A stretch of 64,000 nt of DNA, taken from contig NC_044922.1 of NCBI RefSeq assembly GCF_003576645.1, forward strand, positions 399,798 to 463,797. Direction: 5' to 3'. The stretch is from Ipomoea triloba (taxonomy: Eukaryota > Streptophyta > Magnoliopsida > Solanales > Convolvulaceae). Under the pieces are notes generated by a model. That model saw only the letters and a list, made by a program, of their open reading frames with translations. It was not told the origin of the DNA and searched no databases. The position numbers and the translations under genes were made by a program. Of this stretch, positions 32,313 through 44,241 are shown one piece after another. Position 1 is the stretch's first letter. The number at the start of each line of letters is the position of its first letter.

Positions 32313-35300
32313 CTATCTTCTGTTGTTCTGGTTATTCCAAACAGGCTGTCCTCCTCTAGAGACCGCTGCTGGTGCAGTCGCGCGCCATTGATTCTCCACC
32401 CCGCTATTTCTGGAGCCTGCATTCACTCGTATCCAGGGGCTATCAGTCGGAGCAGCAGGTGGTGCAGCCATTCGCCATTGATTCTCTAGCCCGCTATTTC
32501 TGGGGCCCGCATTCCTCCAAGGGTAATCAGCGGGAGCAACAGCTGCCACTGGTGCAGGCACCCGCCATTGACTCTCTAGCCCGCTGTTTCTGGGGCCCGC
32601 ATTCCCTCGTCCCCAGGGGCTAACACTCGGAGCACAGAAAGATTGCAGTGGAACAACAACTGGTGATCTAGGCCTATAAACTTGATTGCTTGGAGTCCCG
32701 ATTGGTTGTCTAGAATATGCTGTCATTGAAGACGGTCTTTCCCGGGGAGATGATGATGGATGAATTCTAGAATTCACAACAGGTCTAGATGGACTATATC
32801 TCGGGAAATTGTTAGGGTTCTGCAATTCAGGTTCAGAAAAGTGCCTTCCACCGCGACCAGCCCATCCACAACCAGAACCCTTTACAAACTCGTCAGGAAC
32901 AGAATTCCTATGATTTCTTGGGCTATTACTCGCCCTACCCACCGATGATCCATGATTATGATACCTATGTTCCAAATTACACGTTCTCAAGAATGTAACA
33001 ATCTAGGAGACAATACGAAAGTAAACAAAAAAACAAAAAATTGGAGTAGTCATACCTGTGGGAGGAACTGCAGCCTGGTCTACCGTTGAGTTCGTGCCAA
33101 AGCACTGTTTCTCCAATGTCAGCTTCAAAAACAGTCTGCAGAAAACCAATTCCTTAAGAATCTCGAAAACGCTTTTCCATCTCATAAGTAACAACAACCT
33201 CTGTCCCAAAAAGCGGGAGGAAGCAACATAGATGTTCCAACTTCTTACAAACAAAAGCGATAGCACTCAATAGACTTGCTTTGTTAACGACTACAAACCT
33301 GTTCAGGGAAATCGGTACCCTCTAATACTCGAGGAAGAGAAGAAGAGCACGGCAAAGTCCGATAAAACACACACCTAAAAGAGCAATAAAACCATTACAA
33401 ACCCAACACGCATAACTTAGTACTCCAACAAGCAAATAGTAAAACGACTTACAAAGTGTCCATTGGCAGATCATTGGTACAATAATCTTTACTCCACACG
33501 AGACCGCTAACTCCATCACTGCAAAATCGCACCGTGAACAATCAAACCATTTAGCAAAACCATGTAAGCATATATATATAAAGAAATTTGACAGTCTGCT
33601 ATGTTGCACTTGCCTCAAAGCGAGACCTATTTGAATGGCATCGTTTTCTTGTAAACCTTTACAGTTTTTGAAAGATGACATAATATGCAAGGCAAGTTTA
33701 CATGAGCCCTCCATGTACAACAACTCGGCTGCCTCCATATTCCTCTTTCTGTCAAGGTCCTACATTAACAGACTCAAATTTACAAATGAAAGCATTTGTG
33801 CCTAAATCTATAATCCAATTACCAAAAATATATAAATAAATAAACAATTCATTTATGATCATTATGGCTATTACTAGTAAATAGTACTGATTAAAGAACG
33901 ATTTGAAGAAAAGATTAATGCTTAACAAGTACGGAGTCATTCCAAACTAAATACCGTAAGATCTTTGTCGAGTTTCCTTGTCTCAACTAAGAGACGTTCC
34001 TCATCTATGAATGGCAGCTTGCTTATTCCCTTTAGTAAAGATAGAAACACAGCATTTTCCGAGATAAGATAAATGACAGATTTTAATATGCAAGGCACAT
34101 ATAGCGAAACAAAATCAAACCTGCCATGCAAATCGCTTCCCATCGAGATCAGTATCGAACACTGAACATCGAAAACACAAGGGAAATAAAGAATCAACAC
34201 CGCAAAACAAATAAAAAAATTATAGCCTAAATTTTGGATAGGAATTACCAGTAGGGTAAAATTCAACGATGTTTGAATTCTCATCTTGCATGAGAAACCC
34301 GTACGCTTCTGGGAGTGCATGAGCACTGAAGGATATACAAATCGCTGTTAGATACTAGGCCAAGACTACCCGAGAAAGCTAAACACACAACTCAAGAACA
34401 CAAACCCTAAAAAAAACGAGGCAAAAACCGTGAATGTAAAATGCGAATGTTTACCTCCTGGGAGGAAGGACAGACATCAGTTGATCAAAAGGTTTAAACG
34501 GTTGCCCATTCTGAAATTTCACCTTCGTTTGAGACATTCCTTTCAAGTCCGACGCCGACGGACCATAGTGATATGGATAAAACCTAATGACACAATCGCA
34601 TTAATAATTCATATAGATCAATCTCTATTTCATGACAATACACGAGTTTTAACCTCGTTAGTTTCTTACCAGTTCCATGACGGCACCCCCTTATAGTAGT
34701 ACAACAAGACCCAATGTAGGCCTTCGGTGTACTTAGCAACCTGCAAAAGAGAAACATACAACAAAGAAATTCTTACCAAGATACAACCTAAAAAATGCTT
34801 AATAGGTCATAATATCCTTCGAAGTTCGAAGGGCGTCTAAAAACATACGACAGCCTTTCTTGTGGATTCTATATCTCCGCCACTTTCCACTTTAAATTTT
34901 TCAGTGTAGTACCGCTCCCGCCAGCCAGCTTCACCAAATTTTACCTGTTGAAAACAGAAAAATTACAACAAGCTTTCTTCCGAGAAAACGACTAATGAAA
35001 ATAATACTACTAATGTGAAAGCTGGGCATAGCATTAACCTTATCCACTGCACCGCCGTATTTAAATGTATCAGCATTCGAGCGGATGATGTCTTTCAACT
35101 CCTGCTTCAAATCCTTCGTATTGCTTAAAGCCTACAAAAGTCGGGACTTAATGTAACCCTGGAAACAGTCTACATTTTCAACAGAATATATGTTCTCCGA
35201 ATCAACGAGAGCACAAATAACAAAGGCCAATAGCATACAAGAGAAATGTCAGAAGTTTCCTGGTTATCGGAGCCGAGAGAGACTGCAACATCAAATTGGT

Positions 35301-38300
35301 TCACCACGTTATCCATATTGACTTCCTCTGCGTCCTGCTGCCACATGTAACAAATTTGCAGAAGTCTTGGAGAACAAGAAACCAGTGTTGCAAAAATCCC
35401 GCCTAGGCGCTAGGCGCTGGTCGACCGCCTAGCGTATCACATTAAATGGTGGTCTAGGCGACTGGCCGGCTAGGCGACCGCCTAAGCCGCCAAAGCACCG
35501 CCTAGGCCGCTTAGGCGCTGACCGCCTAGGCGTCGACTAGACCGACTAGACACCGACTAGGCCTTCTAGTCGGTCGATTAACGTTCTTTTTTTTAATGGG
35601 TTATTTCATTCAAAACAACATCGTTTTGAGCAAAATAATCCTAAATTGTATAAACTTTAGATTTTTTTAGGTTAATATTTAATATTTTAGTATTAACTAT
35701 TAAAGTATTATATAATTTATAATTATTAGTCTTTAAAAAATTAAAAATACTTTAACAAACTTTTAAAAAATAAAAAATAAAATAAAAAAGTACACGGACG
35801 CCTAGGCGCCGATTAATCCCCGGCTAGGCGTCCTAGGCGCTAGGCGCTCCCCGAGTGCCTAGGTAGCGCCTAGCGATTTTTTCAACCATGCAAGAAACAA
35901 AATAGCAAAACTAAATGTAAAGTGGATCGAAATTGGAGTCATTTAACGAACTCACATCGTCTCTGGATTCTAAAAGTACCCGCCTAACTCTTTTTTCTCG
36001 AATTTCCATTCTTTTCTTAAATATCTTCTCTTCAAATTGACCAACAGAAAGTATGAATCTTTCAACTCTCGACAACTTAATGTAGCCCCTCACGTTGCCA
36101 ACCTGTTTTCAATCACAGTTCATTGAAAACATTCACATTACATCCGTCTAGCACTAAAATTAAATTTAAAAAAAAAAAAGGTACCCTTTCCATGTCAACC
36201 AAATAATCACCGGGGTTTTTGAATTCTTTCTTGTAGACATACAAAAGTAAATCAAGTGCCCCCTGTGGTAAAAGAGATAATAGTTTAACAACTCTAAGGT
36301 ATCGTGAAAGATTGAAAGTTTCAGAAGATTGTCAATCATGAAAGAAATTAAACAAACACCTCATGAATCTCGAGGGTGGGCATGTGAGGAAGAAAATCGT
36401 TTCCCGCAAAGAAACAAATGAACACAAAGTCATCAACTACTCTCTCTAAATCAGCTTTACAATCTTCGGGAAGTTTAGCTCTAATATCAAGGTCAAGGTA
36501 CTCCCGGAGCACCCAAACCTTAAGGAACTGCAAATATAAACAAAGAATAAGATTAAACCAATCATATAAAGCACAATAGTATCAGTTTAAATGATAAAGT
36601 ACCTGAAAATCTTTCTTCGTTGCATGAATTTGCTTCCCCTTGTCAGACTTGTTAGCCAACGAATCACACTGAATTTGTCAAAATAATTAAGTCTAGCTTA
36701 ATTCTAAAACAGTAACGATGATAACAACTCTAAGGCATTAGTAAAGAAAAAACGTATAAACAAATTAACAAGAGTTAATTCCAATTCCACCTGTTTAAAC
36801 CATCCTCTACTGTTCGTCATAGGATCCTCTGCCTTTCGCATACTAAGTTCAAGCGATGACAAGTGATTCGATTGATCATTCACAGTAAGAACATTCTGCG
36901 CCCACCACACAAAATGGGGAAAATGAACAATGAGAATAAACAAAAGCCTTCACAATTATAACGGAAATAAAAATATAGACTGGAAGAAAACTTCTATTAC
37001 CTCCCTTAAAACTGAAAAGTGAAGCTCGTGCGATGCTAATGCTAACATAATCAAGTCAGCATCCTGCATAGAATTGGGGAAAAACTTAACGAAGGTAATT
37101 AAAATAAGCACAAAGATGGGCATAAATTTCACAGGTAGAAATGCGGGGAAAAAAAATCATACCAAGCCATACAAACAATGGCGTGTGTTGGGATTGTAAC
37201 CAGGAAACATGCGCTGGGCGTGTATAAAAGAGTTTATCTTGTGTTCCCCTTCACCAGGAACATTGGAATCAGAGAGAATAACCTGCCAAAAACAAAACAA
37301 AAAAACAAAAAAACAAAAAAAAAACAAAATATTGCATCATTAGACTTCAATTCACTCAAAACCAAATAACAGAAAATTTAAGGTCTTAGAGAACAAAGAG
37401 TAAACCTTAATATTCTTCCACCCTGGATTTTCACGGATCCTTTCTTGGATGTAAATTTGTAATTTCTCAGAAAGTATATACATAAACAATGTCCCAGGGG
37501 TGATTACATTCGAATCCTCCACTTCAGACTCCTCTTTCTCTAAGACAATTTTACCTTCTCTTTTATACTTCTCTCTCAGTTTCATCTCCTCTTCTTCCTG
37601 TTTCACCATATTATACACTCAATCCTATCAATGTCTGTATAAACCTATTATGACCACATCTACCACAAAAGCACAGCATAAACTAATCCTAGTAAATTAA
37701 CATATACTTATGTAAGACATGAGACCTACAATTATTTCCTTATCCTTAGCTGTCCGAAAACGCCTTGCTCTTTGTTGGTTCATTTTGGCCCGTGGCGCAA
37801 CACCATCTGCAGAAACTCACACCAAACATTCTTACAATTATTTCATGAATCAATGAAAACCCAATTCAAGTGTAACCTTGTTAGACAAGGTTGTCTTGAG
37901 ATTTCTTAGCATTTAAGAAAGATTTGACAGCAATACTCATCAACTGTGCTTAGACAACTTAAGCTTGGACAATTTTACATGTAACTCAATTAGGCAATTG
38001 CCCTTAAACTAAACTGTGTTTGCAGCAACACAACCTAAGACCAACTATCAATTGCAGTTAACATTACAGTTTCATCACAACACAAGAAATGAAGGGTGAT
38101 TATGGTACTATGATTTCAGTTCACCTATGGCCAGGTACAGGAGTTTCCGAGGCCGTACGATGTTGAAGAGGCGATCAATGTAATCATAGATTTTCTGGAA
38201 CACTTCCTCGTACGTGGTTGGAGGGAAAAGCTGAGCATTGAAACATTAAAAACAAAAAAAACAAAAAAAAAAAGGTTAAAACTTAAAACCCAAATCTCTG

Positions 38301-38564
38301 ACAAACCAATTAAGTGTACAGTCTTAACAAGGGAGAGACTTAAACAGAAAGGGGCATTGATCAAGAAAATTCAAGAAAAGAAGCGGAGGAGCAGAGAGAC
38401 AAGATCATCACATCATCTTCTGGGTGGAAACAGGCATGGATGATCCCATTCATGTCAACATAAAAGTTGTCGAAGTCAACTGATGACTCATCGTCCTCAA
38501 CAGCGTTCTCTACTATTTTTGGGTATTTGTTAACCAGCCACCTGTAGAAGGAAGGAACTCCCAT
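32313..38564 (-). CDS. 5'-3' exoribonuclease, divergent XRN without zinc knuckle
   Basis: Twenty-four exons join in phase to 997 residues: 38564-38412, 38230-38125, 37806-37730, 37597-37406, 37282-37163, 37063-37001, 36895-36791, 36668-36603, 36527-36360, 36262-36185, 36102-35956, 35334-35239, 35131-35039, 34944-34849, 34740-34670, 34583-34455, 34325-34249, 34161-34121, 34029-33955, 33759-33614, 33518-33453, 33374-33299, 33135-33056 and 32985-32313. Catalytic acids are intact: Asp37 (FYVDMN), the Asp of [19 protein letters not shown], Glu187/Glu189 (VPGEGEH), Asp217/Asp219 (DADLIML) and Asp338 (GNDFLPHMP). It starts [10 protein letters not shown] as XRNs do. The CCHC zinc knuckle found after HFSVLRE in Arabidopsis XRN2-4 is missing, and so are about 20 residues before the first catalytic motif. 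One intron is GC-AG. The tail holds a triplicated motif. It is probably an active RNA-decay enzyme; XRN2/3 versus XRN4 type is open. Confidence 0.9.
35386..35892. mobile_element. Element of CCTAGG/CTAGGCG words in XRN intron 11
   Basis: Its left side reads TTGCAAAAATCCCGCCTAGG and its right side GCGCCTAGCGATTTTTTCAA, an inverted pair. Both ends are packed with overlapping palindromes (CCTAGG, GCCTAGGC, CTAGGCG), and the centre is AT-rich. No coding capacity. The layout is that of a non-autonomous DNA transposon with self-pairing ends; similar 'GCCTAGGCG' repeats are known from other plants. Confidence 0.7.
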
Positions 38565-40317
38565 TGTAGATTTCTGGGTGTCTGTGTAAGAGCTGAGAAT
38601 GAAAGGTGTACGGAAGGGGTCTGCAGAAACATATATATATTTATATTTGAAGATCAAAAGAAGAAGAAAGAGGAAGGAGATGATGGGGCAATGGGTACTG
38701 TGTAGTGACGAAACGTAAACTGTGCTGACTGAGTTCCCTCTTGGGAAGATCAGTGGGTTCAGAACCAGCTTTAGTGCAGTGGGTGAAGCTTTACTTCACT
38801 TCTCAATATTTTCTTTTCACTTTTCACTTCTCCAAATCTCATTCTCCATTTCTTCATTTTTTTTTGTTTTCTTTGTGTTTTTTAAAAGGTTTTTATTACC
38901 TGTTTTCTCAAATTTATATGATTAATAAACCTACCAATGTTTCTTATGCATTAATCTACTTATAGTACTATAATAAATTTTGTAAACAATAAATAGTTTT
39001 TAAAAAAAAACACATGTATAAGAATAATATAAGAAGTATATAAATTATATTATGGTCCATACTATACAAGATATAATAATATAGCGCTTAACCTCATCAA
39101 AACTCATAGCTTCGTGATAACGTATGGACTAATTTTATTAGATCCATTTATGATAATCAATGGCGGGATATTAAGAAAATAAAATGAAATAAAAAATGCG
39201 ATGACATCTTTACAATTATAATGATACATTTGAAATTTGGTAATGCATTGCGGATAACAACTAGTGCACACACTTGATTGCACTATTATATATCTAAGTA
39301 CATTGTCAGCTATCTACAAATGTTTATCAAACATTTTCAAATGCACTGTTGTAATTACAAAAATTGCAATACATTTTTTTCCTTAATTTTAAATCATTGA
39401 TCAAAACTAACGTGACTAATGCTTTATCAAAGTCTTTTCATCATCATTTTCAACTCAAGTGAATTTATTTTGAGAATCAATTTATTATTTATCTATTATC
39501 TGTTTTGAGCGTACACTATATCAATATCTTCGTTTCACTACGGAAAACTCGAATCCAATTTGACATGACCCAATTGAAAGTGAATCCACATATATTTGTA
39601 TCACAAAATAGTCACTTACATGTCATTTTATGTTAAAAATTTCAACAATTACAACCAAACAAGCGTTTTCTCTCAATCTATCGTTGTGATTATATCAAAC
39701 CAAGCTTAATTATGACAAAATAAATTGATTATAATTAGTATTGTCAAAACAGGCTGATCCATTAAGCTTGCGGGCTAAGATTCGTGCAACCCTAGCCCGC
39801 CCCACGCAGGTTGGCATGTCCTGTGGGCTTTTCTCTCTCTCTCTTTATTTCTGATATATATTCACACAGGTGAATATATATAAGGCTGGCCTGCAACCGC
39901 GCATGCCGCGAGTCTTAGCGGATCAATATTTTTAATATCCAAACACAAAATAAAAAAGAGTAAATTATGAAAATTATTTTTTGAGTTTTCAAACAAACCA
40001 TTAAACTATAGATAATTAAGATTCCTGATAGTGACATTTAAATTGTTTTTTAATGCCAAAAATTATGTTTGCGTGTCTTGTCATCTTAAACAAATAAATA
40101 AACACCTTTACCAAAAGAAATAATTATTTTTTGTTTTATCTAATAGGAATGGATGGAAAGTTTGAGTGAGATTAATTATAATCCTATTTGTAGTTGGATT
40201 TTAGTGAAATGAATTATAAGATGTGAGAACATGTGTCATGTACCAATAGTTTATGATATTGAAAGTACATAATAATGGAATTATAAAATAACTCAATTAA
40301 CAATTAACAATATATAC

Positions 40318-40400
40318 CAAAGACCTTGTGGGTTAGTGACATCCGATTGCACCCGCATATGGGAGAGGTGAGTTCGAGACTCAATAGAGGTGGTACTACA
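40318..40400 (+). mobile_element. SINE-like fragment
   Basis: TTGTGGGTTAGTGACATCCG (A-box-like region) is followed by GGTGAGTTCGAGACTC (B-box-like, about 40368-40383). It is short and is followed directly by a tandem duplication. Confidence 0.45.
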
Positions 40401-40402
40401 TT

Positions 40403-40525
40403 CTAACAGAGTCAATAATACTCAGAAAAAATTGACCGAAGATGTTTAACCGACCACTTAATTGTAACAGAGTCAATAATACTCAGAAAAATTGATCGAA
40501 GATGTCTAACCGACCACTTAACTGA
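40403..40525. repeat. Tandem duplication of about 61 bases
   Basis: TAACAGAGTCAATAATACTC...GACCACTTAAtTG at 40403-40464 is repeated at 40465-40525 with few differences, including one A-run length change. Confidence 0.9.
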
Positions 40526-41371
40526 ACACCGCTACTTGTTTCATATCAACTTTTCATTTAACAAATATTTAATTTAGGTGTAGCTTTAGTTTTCCTTATT
40601 TATTCCCCAATTTCTTATCAAAAATCATTTAACATGAGCTCCTCTATTATTAAGGTTTGGAACCGTAAAGGAAACCGAGGTAGCGGCGGCGATAACGTTG
40701 GATGAACTCAAACGACGAAAGACCAATAAATGTAACGGAGAAACATACACTATTAAATACTAGGTTTAAATGTTTAATTATAGGAAAAATTAAAATGGGA
40801 TTTCTCAAGGCATAAACGTAGCATAATAGGCGGCTAATTATGTCTAAAGTCTAGTACGACAAAGGGTAATAATTTGCTCCAATTCAAAATTATTGTTACA
40901 TTTGCAAACACTTTGATATTGAGTCTCAAAGTTAGATTAAGTCATATATAGAGCAATGGATTATTTAAAGATTTGACAAATAGGTGTGTTTCTATTAACA
41001 CAGAAGTCCAGTCGTGCTAAATTGATTAGACAATTACAATCATTCTCATAATCCATTGTTTTTTAAAATATAGGAAACAAATATTGTTACTTTCTAAAAT
41101 TACCCATATCTATTCAAGTTGTCATTTCATCATATAAATTGATTTTTTTTTTTGTCTAATCACAAGTTTCATCGATTAGTTAACTAAGATCATACACCGA
41201 GATTCAAGATTTCTAATTAAAGTCATAAAAGACATGCATCATCTCATCCATACCTACACAGGTAATCAAAATGTATCACCAATTCCTATTTACAATAGCA
41301 TGCATCATGCATTTTTGACATTATAAAATTCTTTATAAATTTCATATTACAAGTAGTCATATATAAATTTT

Positions 41372-41836
41372 AGGAATAATGGTCAATTAGGCCACCGAAC
41401 TACACGCGAAACTGCAATTAGACCATCGAACTAAAAAACAATGCAATGGGGTCCCTGAACTACACAAATTCATGCAAATTAACCCAAAGTGACTTGTGAC
41501 TTGATCTTCCGGTTACCAACTTTAAAAATAATATTTAAAAATAATTTTAAATAAATTAATTAATTAAAATTAAAATAAAAAAAAAACAGGAACAAGTCAA
41601 TTGAGTCCTTTTTTTAATTTTAAATTTTAAATTTAATTTTAATTAATTATTTTATTTAAAATTATTTTTAAATATTATTTTTAAAGTTGGTAACCGGAAG
41701 ATCAAGTCAAACAAGTCACTTTTGGTTAATTTGCATGGATTTGTGTAGTTCAGGGACCCAATTGCATTGTTTTTGAATTCAATGGCCTAATTGCAGTTTC
41801 TGGTGTAATTCAATGGCTTATTTGACCTTTATTCCT
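41372..41836. mobile_element. Foldback MITE with arms of about 200 bases
   Basis: The left arm (41372-41580) starts TAGGAATAATGGTCAATTAG; the right arm (about 41630-41836) is its reverse complement with scattered mismatches. Both contain the complementary words GGTCCCTGAACTACACAAAT and ATCTTCCGGTTACCAACTTT. A short spacer with an A run lies between. AATTT flanks both ends and may be the target duplication. A transcript would fold into one long hairpin. Confidence 0.85.
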
Positions 41837-42229
41837 AAATTTTATCACAAGGCTCAAGGAAGAATTTGCCTTAATTATTGAAACCTTAATTGAAGTGTCT
41901 GGTGATGGTAAAGTGACAATGCAATAGAAGAGAAGATATATTATAAAGTGGTGGGAACATATAGCAAGAAAGGAGTGGTGATTTTCCCTAGGTTCTAAGA
42001 TTCTAAATCAACTCAATCCCAAACTAGAAGTAGAGTAAGATGACATGACAAAGGAATACTTTAAAAAGCTTACCAACCACATAAAAAAGTTGTACGAGAA
42101 TAAATATCTTTATTTGATTAGCTTATAAGTTAATTGATGATCATGATCGAAAAGTAAACACTTGTTGAACATATAAAATGTGTTGTTGAACATATAAAAT
42201 GTGCAGCTTTCAACGATAGAACACATACT

Positions 42230-42340
42230 TTAATTTGGTACTAGATCCATGCCAAAGGTCATGGATTCAAATCTCTACGTCACCCGATAAAAAAAGACTA
42301 TGGTACATGTGTTGCTTGAAATGTGTTAAAATAGTAATCA
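42230..42340 (+). mobile_element. SINE-like fragment
   Basis: AAAGGTCATGGATTCAAATC (about 42255-42274) is a B-box-like word in the usual SINE context, preceded by TTTGGTACTAGATCC. Short and degraded. Confidence 0.35.
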
Positions 42341-42398
42341 ACCCACACACGTAAGGATCAACTATCAGCTTAGACTAAGCTTAATGGTGTCATCTTTA

Positions 42399-42770
42399 TC
42401 CAAACAATACCATAAACTCAACTAGAAACCTATATACCTTTTAAGGGGGGAAAATAGCATTATTAATGCAAAGGCTAAAGCTTAATCCAAACAATACCAT
42501 GAACTCAACTAGAGGGAAAAATAGCATTATTAATGCAAAGGCTAAAGCTTAACCCAAACAATACCATGAACTCAACTAGAGGGAAAAATAGCATTATTAA
42601 TGCAAAGGCTAAAGCTCAATCCAAACAATACCATGAACTCAACTAGAAACCTAGACGGCTATACCTTTTAAGAGGGAAAAATAACATTATTAATGCAGAG
42701 ACTAAAGCTTAATAGTCCATCTTTATCCAAACAATACCATGAGCTCAACTAGAAACCTATACGGCTATAC
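42399..42770. repeat. Tandem repeat, about 67-110-base units
   Basis: The block CCAAACAATACCATGAACTC...GCATTATTAATGCAAAGGCTAAAGC occurs about four times, closed by a partial copy. Inner copies have a 67-base period; the outer copies carry an extra segment (AACCTAtACGGCTATACCTTTTAAG). ATTAATGC and GCATTATTAATGC give each unit a small palindrome. Confidence 0.9.
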
Positions 42771-44241
42771 CTTTTCATATTGCATTGATATCTGTATCTT
42801 ATCGAGTCTTGGTCAAAACAATTCAGGATAGAAGTATAAACTAGTCAAACTATTGGTGAGTTGCTCAGGTTCGATTCAATTATTGTCAAGCTGAGCTCGA
42901 GTACTATGGGTAAATGAGTTGGACCGCATTTGAGCTTCTTAACATTCAACAAATAAAACAAACATGCCCTAAACCACACTATGCACTTGCTCATATTCCT
43001 CATCTTTTCCTATATACCAATGCATGGAAAGAATCACACAAATCAAATGCCATTTTTTAAAAAGACTTCTAAAATCCCTGATTCAAACAGTGATCTAAGA
43101 TCATCTTCTCAGACCAGAAATCATCAAATGGTCCCAGCTTTATCCATCAAAGAAAGCATCAAGAAGTTCAGAAATGATTAGATGAATTGGCAGGGAAACA
43201 CAGTGGCAATTAACAAGCACAACTGCATGTATCAATGTATGCTTTTGTATCAACAAAACACATCTCTTAATTGCCCTACAAGTAAGTCTCCCGAGACGGG
43301 AAGGACAAAAGAAGCACATACGATACTGTGACAACTTTAACAAGTTTGCTTACAGTGTGAGAACTTGATATGGCAAATGAATTTTCACAAATTGGCTTAT
43401 TCAATTCCAAGAATAGCATACTCAATTCCTAGTTCAAGGAAGATATGCAGGCAGTCAGATTGAACTAAGGAACAAATTAAGGTTAAGATACTAAAGAGCA
43501 TGATTTGAAACTTGTGGCTCAGAACTATTTCAAGCAATTAAGAAGGAGATCGGAGAAATATCAAGCTCCAGGCAATACATGAAAAGAAATTGGAAGAATT
43601 CAGAAACATGCCAACAAATTCAATTCATAAACACATGATACTATATATTATAAACCCAAAGAGTAAAGACAATACCTTGTTATATGAACCACAGCTCATC
43701 TATACCTGTACTCATTTATGTAATTTTAAGTAGTAAAAACGTAACAAAACAACAAAAGTCACAAAACAGACACCAGTGGAGTTCATACACTGATATGTTA
43801 TGAAACGATCAAAACCAAGAAGAAAAATGTGGCCTTTTGCTTTTTAAATTATGTCAAAAAGCAGTAGACTTTCAATCACAATCTTACACTTGACATCTAA
43901 TTGCAAATTTACGAGCATTAACACCAAAACCTGCAATTCTATTGTTTACCAACAGAACACAGAAACTAAGCTGCAGAGACCAATTCAAGTTATCAATAAT
44001 TAATCATGATCATATCCTAAAGAGCTGTACACCAACATGGCAACATATAACACTACAAGTCAATCGGTTTGGCAGTGTATCATACCATAATTTGCCCAAA
44101 CTCAATCATTGTCATTGTTAGCCACATAAAATTTCTTGTCCTAAACATAATAGCTAGCAATTAATTCAATCAGATACAAATTCGAATAGCCTAGTTATCG
44201 AAGCAACGAAAATTCACCTCAGTGAATAAAAGGCAGCACAA

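Larger units (their letters stand above)
38565..44241. other. Gene-poor region between XRN and NHL
   Basis: Apart from the XRN promoter (to about 38750), this 5.7-kb stretch holds only repeats: a SINE-like fragment and tandem duplication (40318-40525), a hairpin MITE (41372-41836), a SINE fragment (42230-42340) and a four-copy tandem repeat (42399-42770). The last kilobase may belong to the NHL 3' side. No coding exon is supported. Confidence 0.55.

Noticed and set aside
39760..39910. CCCGCCCCACGCAGGTTGGC patch as a gene remnant
   Set aside because: No frame longer than a few codons; looks like a degraded repeat.
42981..43181. 66-codon + strand open frame
   Set aside because: No family resemblance, no promoter or splice context; probably chance.
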